This document shows positions 44,093 to 51,253 of a stretch of DNA of 64,000 nt, one piece after another. The stretch spans positions 372,001 through 436,000 of the forward strand of contig JAXGXG010000001.1 in assembly GCA_040772845.1 (NCBI GenBank), written 5' to 3'. A program made the translations under genes and the position numbers. Each line of letters starts with the position of its first letter. Position 1 is the first letter of the stretch. Under the pieces are notes generated by a model that was not told where the DNA came from, made no database searches, and saw only the letters and a list, made by a program, of their open reading frames with translations. Origin of the DNA: PWXP01 sp040772845. GTDB taxonomy: Bacteria; Planctomycetota; Planctomycetia; Pirellulales; Thermoguttaceae.

Positions 44093-44383
44093 GAGTGGAA
44101 GACCGGATTCTCTGGTGTGAGGGGGCTATCCAACGGAATGGTTCAACCCCTGGGCCGGGACAGCAGAAGAGCCTATCGTCACCGCTAACGGGAGCAAGAG
44201 AGTCTCTGTGGCTCGATTTCAATCCTAACACTCCAGGCACGCGGCGGCAAGCAAGCAGCAGTACCCCCATGGGGTCTGGTGCTAAGCCCTTATCCACGGT
44301 GGCCCTTCCGGAAAACGCAAGTCTGACCTTGCATTCGCAGGCATAGGCGAGGCGAGCTGAATCCAACGGTTCTTCGCGCGCAG
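44093..44383. other. Intergenic, no gene recognised
   Basis: About 290 bases between the start of the minus-strand secreted protein and the tRNA terminator. A plus-strand ORF at 44095-44346 has no family features or binding site. Nothing else is seen. Confidence 0.4.
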
Positions 44384-44420
44384 AAAAAACCGCAAGTCAT
44401 TCTCTTAAAACGACTTGCGG
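44384..44420 (-). terminator. Rho-independent terminator of tRNA-Asp
   Basis: On the minus strand CCGCAAGTC and GACTTGCGG form a perfect 9-bp stem with a 13-nt loop, followed by TTTTTT. It begins 4 nt after the tRNA 3' end. Confidence 0.9.
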
Positions 44421-44424
44421 CTAG

Positions 44425-44498
44425 CGAGGGCGACGGGACTCGAACCCGCAACCACTGGATCGACAGTCCAGTACTCTAACCAATTGAGCTACGCCCCC
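44425..44498 (-). tRNA. tRNA-Asp (anticodon GUC)
   Basis: 74 nt. Acceptor stem GGGGGCG/CGCCCTC with discriminator G, D-arm TAGCTCAATTGGTTAGAGTA, anticodon stem CTGGA/TCCAG around the loop CTGTCGA with GTC, T-arm GCGGGTTCGAGTCCCGT. CCA is not encoded. Consensus promoter and terminator flank it; it is transcribed alone. Confidence 0.97.
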
Positions 44499-44514
44499 GT
44501 GACGTAAGCTGGAA

Positions 44515-44542
44515 ATTATACCTCCCTATGATCGGCCTGCAA
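44515..44542 (-). promoter_or_regulatory. Promoter of tRNA-Asp
   Basis: Perfect -10 TATAAT (44520-44515) and -35 TTGCAG (44542-44537) with 16-bp spacing on the minus strand, 16 nt ahead of the tRNA 5' end. The rest of the gap up to 44804 holds no recognisable feature. Confidence 0.85.
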
Positions 44543-44804
44543 TAGGGTGGACTTCCATTTTTCCGTTTTCCGACCCGGCGATTCTGCGAAATGTCAGAAT
44601 GGATCGTCGCGAACAGTGCGAAGGGGGGGTGATGGGCGGCTATTGCAGGCGGTTTTTGAGGGTTTGCGATTCAAACTGGCTGTTCGTAACCTAGACTTCA
44701 AGGGACGCAAGAATGTTCCTATCAGGGAGCGTATTCCAAGCTGTTTTCACTCGTCTCACCGCATGGGGGGGTGACAGCGGACACGGGAAGTACAGGTGAC
44801 GAAG

Positions 44805-44939
44805 ATGCAAAGCCTCTTTCGCGACATACTCCGTGCTATCGATCGTCTGGGACCGACCGAATGGGTCGTCGTACTTGGCGTGGTTATCGTGATCGGTTTG
44901 GTATGCATGAAGGGTTTCGGCTCGCGTTCCCACTACTGA
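44805..44939 (+). CDS. Small single-span membrane protein (44 aa)
   Basis: The frame reads MQSLFRDILRAIDRLGPTEW, then the membrane helix VVVLGVVIVIGLVCM, and ends KGFGSRSHY. AGGTGACG precedes the ATG; a GTG 9 nt upstream is possible. I recall planctomycete small proteins that end with FGSR(S/T)NY after one helix, so it is probably a conserved family. It lies 47 bp ahead of the GGDEF gene on the same strand and may be cotranscribed. It is too short for ordinary ORF calling. Confidence 0.6.
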   Translation: MQSLFRDILRAIDRLGPTEWVVVLGVVIVIGLVCMKGFGSRSHY

Positions 44940-44986
44940 GCTGGGAGCAAGGCAGCACTCGCTGAAACGGGAAGGCGAAGTCAGTT

Positions 44987-45904
44987 ATGGACTTGTGGAG
45001 CATCCATATCCCCATTCCGGTGGCGTTGGCCGTCGTGGCGACGATCGGCTATCTGGTCGGACGCCGCAAGAAGGAAGCCGACGCCAATTCGCATCAACGC
45101 TCGCGTCGCGAGTTGCGCCGCGCGCATGCCGTGGCCACCGAGTTGGAACGCATTGCCGTTGAGGTTCGCAAGAGCCTGGCTCGACATCATGCGAGCTTAT
45201 CGCGGTTCAAGGCGCGGGTAGGGAAGCTTAACGACGGCCAGCAAGAGGCGGCCTGGAAGGAACTGTGCCGCGAAGTCGAGGATATTCTGCGTCCCACCCT
45301 GCAACTGGCGTCGCAGATGGCCAATGCCTACGACGAGATACGGCAGCAGAGCGCCAACCTGATGACGTTCACCGAAGTGCGGACCGACTCGCTGACAGGC
45401 CTGAACAATCGACGCGGACTGGATGACACCCTTGGCGCCCAATTCGCCATGATGAACCGGTACAATACGCGATTCTCGGTCGCCATGCTCGATATCGATC
45501 ACTTCAAGCAGGTGAATGATCGGGAGGGGCATCTTTACGGCGACAAGGTGCTGCAGGATCTGTCGCGAATGCTGGACGAATGCGTGCGCGAGACCGATGT
45601 TGTCGCCCGTTACGGCGGCGAGGAATTCATCATTGTCATGCCCCAAACCGAGCTGTTCGGAGCGTGTGTTTTTGCCGAACGTCTCCGCGATCGGATTGCC
45701 CATGGGATGGACCTTACCATAAGCGTCGGTGTCGCCTCGGCGATGGAGGGCGACACGGAGCAGTCGTTGCTGGGCCGTGCGGATTCCGCCCTCTATGCGG
45801 CGAAGACAGCCGGTCGCAACTGCGCATGGCGGCATGACGGCGAGAAGACCGAGTCGATCGTCGAAGAGATCGTCCTCGCCGACGGCTGCGACGGCCGGAT
45901 GTGA
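44987..45904 (+). CDS. GGDEF-domain diguanylate cyclase
   Basis: 305 residues. An N-terminal membrane anchor (IPVALAVVATIGYLVG) is followed by a helical region to about residue 125, then a GGDEF domain: LTGLNNRRGLDDTL, MLDIDHFKQVNDREGHLYGD, VARYGGEEFIIVMPQTE and ISVGVASAMEGDT. The active-site motif is GGEEF (about 209-213), and RETD five residues upstream is an inhibitory RxxD site. It should make cyclic di-GMP from two GTP and be product-inhibited. The helical region could be a signal-transmission or dimerisation module. No ligand domain is recognisable. Confidence 0.93.
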   Translation: MDLWSIHIPIPVALAVVATIGYLVGRRKKEADANSHQRSRRELRRAHAVATELERIAVEVRKSLARHHASLSRFKARVGKLNDGQQEAAWKELCREVEDILRPTLQLASQMANAYDEIRQQSANLMTFTEVRTDSLTGLNNRRGLDDTLGAQFAMMNRYNTRFSVAMLDIDHFKQVNDREGHLYGDKVLQDLSRMLDECVRETDVVARYGGEEFIIVMPQTELFGACVFAERLRDRIAHGMDLTISVGVASAMEGDTEQSLLGRADSALYAAKTAGRNCAWRHDGEKTESIVEEIVLADGCDGRM

Positions 45905-46092
45905 CCCCCTGAAAGCACCGGGCTGAGGTCCATACTCCTTCCGAAAACCGGACATTCGGAATAACCGGCAAATTTTCCGCAATTGACAAAGGTCCGCCCA
46001 CCCGAACTGCCGACGTTCTAAGCAAGGGGCAGAATCTCTCATCCTCTGCCTCCACCGTTCGTTCAGTCGGTACTTTCCGGGGGGGAAGAGTC

Positions 46093-47697
46093 ATGAATCG
46101 TCCATTCTTGTCTTGGATCGGCGCGGCCGTCTGCGTTCTGGCGGCAGGCCAGGTTTCCATTGCACTTGCGGCAGACGCTAGTTTCTGGAAGGATTTCGCC
46201 GTAGGTCAGGCTTCGTATCAGGACTTCACGAATCCTTTCGAGGAGGATCCGGTGCCGCCTTCTCGGTCGAAGACCGCGCCGCAGGAGCCGAAGGAACTAC
46301 AACGCATGGCCGAAGAGCCGGCCGAAGTCATGCCGCCCGATCCGGCATACCAGATACCTGCTCCGGCCACCCCTTCGCGCCGCATCCAGCCGCCCGCGCC
46401 CCTGGTTCCGCCGGATACGGGAACGATTCCGCCGCCACCGGCTATTCCGTCGGAGACGCCGATACACGACGAATTGTGGCAGGCTGACAGTTCGGCCGAA
46501 TCGTGTTACTGCGATTCGTCTGCGGGGTGCTGCGAGACATGCGACGGTTCTCCTTTCCAAAGGGCGGTGTGCGACATGCTTCACCGGGCCCGTTGCGAAG
46601 ACTGCAATGGGTGTGGCGATGCGGGGCTTCGCCATGGCGGGCTGCCGCTCGGTATTCGCTGGGAAGGCTGGATTGCCCAAGGGGCGACCTTGAACACGGA
46701 GAGTCCGAACAACCGAAGCAACTTCCCGGTGACCTTCAATGACGGTTCCAATGAGTACCAGATGAATCAGCTTTACCTGGTCGCAGAGCGCGCCGTTCGG
46801 AAAGACGCCTTCAGTGTGGGCGGGCGTGTGGACCTCCTTTATGGCACCGACCATCGCTATACCATGGCCCGCGGCCTGGAACTCGAGCGCGACCTGAGTC
46901 CCAAATGGAACAGCGAAGACTACGGGCTTTCGGTGCCGCAAGGCTACATGGAAGTGTTTGCCCCGTACGGGACTGGGGTCAGCGTGAAGATGGGGCATTT
47001 CTACACGATTCTCGGTTACGAGACGGTTCCGGCCCCGGAGAACTTCTTCTATTCGCACTCGTACGCCATGCAATATGGCGAGCCTTTCACGCACACAGGC
47101 GCCCTGGCGGCCACAGAGGTCGGGCCGTTCAAGTTTCAGGCCGGTTTCACACGCGGGTGGGACAATTGGGAGAATAACGACGACGAATACGGCTTCCTCG
47201 GCGGAATGAACTGGACCAGCTACGACGAACGCACCTCGCTGGCGCTCGCCTTGCACACCGGCAAAGAAGAGGGAGTCCTCTCGCCGGCCACCAATACGCG
47301 AACCACGTACAGCATGGTGTTCTCGCACGATTTCTACGGTCCCTGGTCCTGTGTGGTGCAACACGACATGGGCATCGATCGGCACGTCATCGGAAACGGC
47401 GATGACGCGAAGTGGTACGGCGTGAATATGTACCTGTTCCGCGAAATCAACGAATGCTGGAAGTTTGGATATCGGTTCGAGTGGTTCCGCGACAATGATG
47501 GCACGCGGGTCGTCCGGGGTGAACGGGCCGACTACTACGAAATGGCCTGGGGGCTGAATTATACCCCCAACGACCGACTCAGCGTGCGGCCCTCGATCAG
47601 GTGGGACTGGACCGGCGCTCGGGGCTCCCATCCGTACGTTGACGGAACCCGTGATGATCAGTTGCTTCTTGACTGCGACGTGCTTATCCGATTCTGA
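46093..47697 (+). CDS. Outer-membrane porin-like beta-barrel protein
   Basis: 534 residues with a signal peptide (SWIGAAVCVLAAGQVSIALA). A Pro-rich region (about 50-130: PRRIQPPAPLVPPDTG-like) and a Cys cluster (SCYCDSSAGCCETCDG) come next, then the barrel from about residue 190: alternating strands such as YQMNQLYLVAERAVR, VGGRVDLLYGTDHRY, SVKMGHFYTILGYETVP, KFQAGFTRGWDNW, CWKFGYRFEWFRDNDGTRVV; the last residues, DCDVLIRF, end in Phe as in outer-membrane barrels. It matches the planctomycete outer-membrane family of BBP2-like porins. A channel function is inferred. Confidence 0.85.
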   Translation: MNRPFLSWIGAAVCVLAAGQVSIALAADASFWKDFAVGQASYQDFTNPFEEDPVPPSRSKTAPQEPKELQRMAEEPAEVMPPDPAYQIPAPATPSRRIQPPAPLVPPDTGTIPPPPAIPSETPIHDELWQADSSAESCYCDSSAGCCETCDGSPFQRAVCDMLHRARCEDCNGCGDAGLRHGGLPLGIRWEGWIAQGATLNTESPNNRSNFPVTFNDGSNEYQMNQLYLVAERAVRKDAFSVGGRVDLLYGTDHRYTMARGLELERDLSPKWNSEDYGLSVPQGYMEVFAPYGTGVSVKMGHFYTILGYETVPAPENFFYSHSYAMQYGEPFTHTGALAATEVGPFKFQAGFTRGWDNWENNDDEYGFLGGMNWTSYDERTSLALALHTGKEEGVLSPATNTRTTYSMVFSHDFYGPWSCVVQHDMGIDRHVIGNGDDAKWYGVNMYLFREINECWKFGYRFEWFRDNDGTRVVRGERADYYEMAWGLNYTPNDRLSVRPSIRWDWTGARGSHPYVDGTRDDQLLLDCDVLIRF

Positions 47698-47886
47698 TTT
47701 TTCGAGCCGGGTGTCCTGGGCAGGCGGACGGGTGTACAATGGGCGTTTTCGTCATCCTCCGCGACGGCAGTCGGAGGGTCTGTCCCAGGATGCAGGCTCG
47801 GTTTCCGTGGTGTGGCGTTGGCAGCCAGCAGGCATGCCCACCACAGACGAGGGGGCCGGGCACGCCTGACAAGTCAAGGGTTTTCC

Positions 47887-48210
47887 ATGCCACTGTTCGA
47901 GATTGAGACTGAAGCGCACATCGTCATTACATGGGCCGAAACGGAATCGGCCGCCATCGAGAACCTGAAACGGAGCTATCCGGACGAAGAACCGGCTCGC
48001 GTCACGAAGCGCCCTCGCGACACGTGGGTTATCTCGAAAGCCGCACTCGGTATTTCCGGGCAAACCGATCCCTGTTCCGCTGCCCGCGACGCCTTGCACA
48101 AGGCCCAGGGCGACAAGGTCCACGCCATCCGCATTTACATGCATCAGACCGGGGCCGACCTGGAAGGGGCGAGGAAGGCCATCGAGTCGAACATGGTGAT
48201 GGGCTGGTAA
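47887..48210 (+). CDS. Small conserved protein with an L7/L12 C-terminal-like motif
   Basis: 107 residues from MPLFEIETEAHIVITWAETE. The N-terminal part looks like an alpha/beta module; the C-terminal part, KVHAIRIYMHQTGADLEGAR then KAIESNMV, resembles the helix-strand pattern of ribosomal protein L7/L12 C-terminal domains (IKxxRxxTGLGLKEAK). Function unknown. The start is set by the beta-strand right after the Met; upstream codons give nonsense. It is followed by the B12 riboswitch of the next unit. Confidence 0.65.
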   Translation: MPLFEIETEAHIVITWAETESAAIENLKRSYPDEEPARVTKRPRDTWVISKAALGISGQTDPCSAARDALHKAQGDKVHAIRIYMHQTGADLEGARKAIESNMVMGW

Positions 48211-48224
48211 TTCTGCCCCCCGCC

Positions 48225-48252
48225 TTGCAGCCGCCGGCGGTTCGTGTAGAAT
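48225..48252 (+). promoter_or_regulatory. Promoter of the cobalamin-riboswitch transcript
   Basis: TTGCAG (48225-48230), 16-bp spacer, TAGAAT (48247-48252). The expected start, about 48259, lies directly ahead of the riboswitch. Confidence 0.65.
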
Positions 48253-48261
48253 AACGGCTTA

Positions 48262-48452
48262 CGTGTGCGTTGGTGGTTGGCGTTTCCTGCTGAAAATGCC
48301 AACGAACAGGGAACCCGGTGCGATTCCGGGGCGGTCCCCGCCGCTGTAACCGAGCAGTAGTGCCACGCCCGACTCGAGTGCCATTGTCGCCGTTGGAGCG
48401 ACGAGAAGGCCGGGTTGTGGTGGCTCGGAAGCCAGAAGACCTACCAACGACG
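48262..48452 (+). promoter_or_regulatory. Cobalamin (adenosylcobalamin-type) riboswitch
   Basis: P1 stem CGTTGGT (48268) with ACCAACG (48443). The conserved core is seen as AACAGGGAACCCGGTGCGAT, then GGTCCCCGCCGCTGTAAC, a GCCAC block, and GAAGCCAGAAGACCTACCA at the 3' end. These are signature blocks of the B12 riboswitch. A long optional arm lies in between. Downstream, before the ATG at 48590, no B12 gene but a pseudopilin-like gene follows. In bacteria this RNA usually turns off B12 import or synthesis genes when B12 is plentiful. Confidence 0.93.
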
Positions 48453-48589
48453 GGTCAGCAGTGCCCCGCGAGGGACGGGAACTGCAGAACACGGTTCGTT
48501 TGGAGGCATCCAGTTCTCCCAGCGTGTTCTTGTTGGCCAGGTGTCTTACGCGCCTGCCGCGATGAACCGTTTGGGGCTGGTCGTTTGCC

Positions 48590-49417
48590 ATGACTGCCCT
48601 ACCAATGCGTCGGGAAGCCACGGGCGGTTTTACTCTGGTAGAACTGCTGGTGGTGATTACCATCATCGGCATCCTCATCGGTCTGTTGCTCCCGGCAGTG
48701 CAGAGCGCGCGCGAGGCGGCTCGGCGCGCCAGTTGCCTGAACAACAAGCGACAGATGGGCATTGCCATGCACAACCATCACAACGCGATGGGAACGTTTC
48801 CGCCGGGCGGAATTGAGCATCGCTGGATGATCAATCCCGCCACGGGCAAGCGCTATGGCGACAGCGGACGCCAACTGGCGTGGTCGGTCTTCTTGCTGCC
48901 CTATATGGAGCAGGAGTCGCTGTACCGGCAGATCGACATGGAGAAGCCTTTCGACGCGGAAGAGAATGCCGATGCCGCCGCCGTGGTTCTCTCGGTCTAT
49001 ATCTGCCCCAGCACGCCCGGCGGAAGGCAGCTTGTGTCGGGCCGCGGGCCGTGCCACTACGGCGGTGTTTTCGGCGAACGCATTACCAGTTCGAACGACC
49101 CACCGAAGGGCGTGATGCTCTACGACCAACCCATTTCCATTGCCGAGATTCGCGATGGAACCTCCAATACACTGGCCATTTCCGAAGATAGCGGATTCTC
49201 GGATGGACAATGGATCAATGGCCTGAACGTGTTCGATCAGGCGTACGGGATCAACCAGGCCCCGGCCTCGGAAAACGATATCCGCAGCAACCACCCTGGC
49301 GGCGCGAACGGACTGTTCTGCGACGGTTCCGCCCGGTTCCTGGCCGAGAGTATGGACTTGAAGACCCTTGCCGCCCTGTGTACCCGGGCAGGCGGTGAGA
49401 TTGTCTCGCTTCAGTAA
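48590..49417 (+). CDS. DUF1559 protein with type IV pilin-like N-terminus, under a B12 riboswitch
   Basis: 275 residues. The prepilin signal GGFTLVELLVVITIIGILIG with LLLPAVQSAREAARR is followed by DUF1559 features: CLNNKRQMGIAMHNHHNAMG, GRQLAWSVFLLPYMEQESLY, YICPSTPGG, IAEIRDGTSNTLAISE and, at the end, NDIRSNHPGGANGLFCDGSA (the H-x9-DG motif, here HPGGANGLFCDG). Planctomycetes have dozens of these proteins; they are thought to form pseudopilus-like or surface structures. A B12 riboswitch directly ahead makes this copy special: it is presumably made when cobalamin is scarce. The first ATG, 48590, is used; 48605 is possible. Confidence 0.93.
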   Translation: MTALPMRREATGGFTLVELLVVITIIGILIGLLLPAVQSAREAARRASCLNNKRQMGIAMHNHHNAMGTFPPGGIEHRWMINPATGKRYGDSGRQLAWSVFLLPYMEQESLYRQIDMEKPFDAEENADAAAVVLSVYICPSTPGGRQLVSGRGPCHYGGVFGERITSSNDPPKGVMLYDQPISIAEIRDGTSNTLAISEDSGFSDGQWINGLNVFDQAYGINQAPASENDIRSNHPGGANGLFCDGSARFLAESMDLKTLAALCTRAGGEIVSLQ

Positions 49418-49513
49418 GAGACTGCCCAAATGCCCGTAACCCATCAACACGTCGTCGCCGTTTGCCTGCGGCGCGCGCACCATGCATTCCACCGAACCTT
49501 GGAGAAACCTTCG

Positions 49514-50425
49514 ATGAACCGCACCTTGTTGACTCCCACCCGTTTCCTCTTGCTAGCTGCATATGTCGTGTTCGGCACAGGCGTCGTGTGTGCCCAAGTT
49601 GCCACGTTCAACGAGTTGCCGCTTTCTGCGGAAAGCTACTGGAACGGCCCGGACGAAAGCGTTACCCCAGAAACGGTGACAAGCTGGGGCGACACCGGAA
49701 CTGTCTACGCCGGCAGCTTCACAAGCGGAGGCGTCGACTTTGCGAATACGTATACTACATGGGAGAACTATACCCCAGGGAATACGGGCGATGACTACAG
49801 TTCTTGGGAAGGCTGGGCCTACTCGAACATAACCGATATAACCACGGCAGGTATCGGTAACCAGTACAGCGCGTACGCCACACCCAACGGCGGCGGATAC
49901 GGCGGATCCGGCAACTACGGTATCTTCTTTGCAGGCTATGATGATTTGGCTCCCACAATCAACTTCGACGCTCCAACTGTCGTGTCGAGCGCCTATCTGA
50001 CGAACACCACGTACGCCTATCTCGCCGTAGTCGACGGAAACGATGGCGGCGCCAATTTCGTGAAGGGGCCTTTCGCACAGGACGATTGGTTTAAGGTAAC
50101 CGTCTGGGGATTCGATGCCGAGGGCGAGGCAACCACGTCGTTGGACATCTATCTGGCGGATTACAGAGACTCCGATTCAGACAACTGGTATGCCCTGGAC
50201 GAATGGACTCAGTTCGACCTTTCGAGCCTGGGTGAGATATCTGGATTGGGCTTCGAACTCTCTTCGACAGACAGTGGCAGTTGGGGCATGAACACGCCTG
50301 GCTACTTCGCCATGGACAATCTTGCCTTGGGGGCGATACCAGAACCGTCGGCTTTGCTGCTCTTGCTGTGCGGCGGTTTGGTTGGCCTAACGTCGTTGCG
50401 TCGGCGCGGTCCACGGGGTCGATAA
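49514..50425 (+). CDS. DUF4465-type secreted protein with PEP-CTERM anchor
   Basis: 303 residues. Signal peptide (FLLLAAYVVFGTGVVCAQVA), then a beta-rich body that fits DUF4465: FNELPLSAESYWNGPDESVT, AGSFTSGGVDFANTYTTWEN, SSWEGWAYSNITD, NQYSAYATPNGG, NTTYAYLAVVDG, WFKVTVWGFDAEG and ISGLGFELSSTDSGSWGMNT with YFAMDN. The C-terminus AIPEPSALLLLLCGGLVGLT then SLRRRGPRGR is a PEP-CTERM sorting signal. It lies 96 bp after the DUF1559 gene and is likely on the same B12-controlled transcript. I recall DUF4465 proteins in Bacteroidetes B12-uptake loci, so it may be a surface B12-binding protein; this is inference. Confidence 0.85.
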   Translation: MNRTLLTPTRFLLLAAYVVFGTGVVCAQVATFNELPLSAESYWNGPDESVTPETVTSWGDTGTVYAGSFTSGGVDFANTYTTWENYTPGNTGDDYSSWEGWAYSNITDITTAGIGNQYSAYATPNGGGYGGSGNYGIFFAGYDDLAPTINFDAPTVVSSAYLTNTTYAYLAVVDGNDGGANFVKGPFAQDDWFKVTVWGFDAEGEATTSLDIYLADYRDSDSDNWYALDEWTQFDLSSLGEISGLGFELSSTDSGSWGMNTPGYFAMDNLALGAIPEPSALLLLLCGGLVGLTSLRRRGPRGR

Positions 50426-50442
50426 CCGGCGAAGGACGCCGT

Positions 50443-50466
50443 AGCGGCACGGCGCGAGCCGTCCGG
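50443..50466. repeat. Fragment of the dispersed MITE-like palindrome
   Basis: GTAGCGGCACGGCGCGAGCC and GTCCGG equal the inner arm of the element at 41209-41375 (reverse complement there). A GC-rich palindromic stretch follows to about 50540 without a gene. The PEP-CTERM gene and the methyltransferase converge on it. Confidence 0.6.
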
Positions 50467-50559
50467 TGGGTGCGCCGCTGCGAGGTGCGCCATCCACGCA
50501 CGGCTGTGACCGGAGGGCTTGCGCCCTTCCGCTTCCGTTTGTGAACGCGACCGGTTCTA

Positions 50560-51165
50560 TCACCATTCGGCCTTCAACAGGAACAGATCCTCTCGATCCA
50601 CCAGTGAAACGAGCCGGAGACCCGCGGCCGCCAACAACGGGTTCCATGCATTTCCACTCGGCAGATGATCTACCGAGACGGCCCCGTTCACGCCTGCGTG
50701 GAATGCGTTGATCGCCGCGCTGCTGGCCAGATGCATTACGACAAGCCGGCCGCCAGGCTTCAACCCTCTGGCCAGATTCCCGAGCGCGGCCGCCTGATCG
50801 CGGAAATGCGGGAAGCTATGGAAACAGAGGACCAGATCGAAACAAGCCTCGCCGAGATCGTCGCAACAGACATCGGCCTGGCGGAACTCGGCTGGAATGT
50901 CCTTCGCCTGCGCCTTTGCCAGCATGGCCGGTGAGAAATCGACGGCAACGACCCTGCCCGGCGACGCTCTTTCGGCAAGCCAGGCGGTCAGTTGTCCCGT
51001 GCCACAGCCGACCTCGAGGACATCCGCCCCCGACTGGATGCCCAAGTCATCTGCCAGCTCGGCAACACGTCGGACGGTCTCGTCGGGCGACTGCTCATCT
51101 TCATCCCAGCGTCGGGCAAGATCATTGAAAAAGGCGATCCGAGGATCGACGTTGGCATTCGACAT
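50560..51165 (-). CDS. Class I SAM-dependent methyltransferase
   Basis: 201 residues. Motif I is VLEVGCGTGQLTAWL (about 49-63), VVAVDFSPAMLAKAQA holds the acidic residue binding the ribose, FDLVLCFHSFPHF is motif IV, and ARGLKPGGRLVVMHLAS is motif post-I/VI. The N-terminal helix (RIAFFNDLARRWDEDEQSPD) is like that in UbiE/metalloid methyltransferase-type small-molecule enzymes. The substrate is unknown. It stands alone on the minus strand. Nothing ties it to B12 apart from lying near that module. Confidence 0.88.
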   Translation of the reverse strand: MSNANVDPRIAFFNDLARRWDEDEQSPDETVRRVAELADDLGIQSGADVLEVGCGTGQLTAWLAERASPGRVVAVDFSPAMLAKAQAKDIPAEFRQADVCCDDLGEACFDLVLCFHSFPHFRDQAAALGNLARGLKPGGRLVVMHLASSAAINAFHAGVNGAVSVDHLPSGNAWNPLLAAAGLRLVSLVDREDLFLLKAEW

Positions 51166-51253
51166 TCCAATCGGCTCCGTTGGCGGGTGTTACACTTACC
51201 GGGAACATAATACCGCACGCCGGCGAGGAGGGCAAGGCGTGCGCGCCGGTTGC

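Noticed and set aside
44095..44346. 83-codon plus-strand ORF
   Set aside because: No binding site, no family features; it lies in a promoter/intergenic region.
46297..47739. 480-codon minus-strand ORF
   Set aside because: Antisense to the porin, which has a signal peptide and beta-strand pattern.
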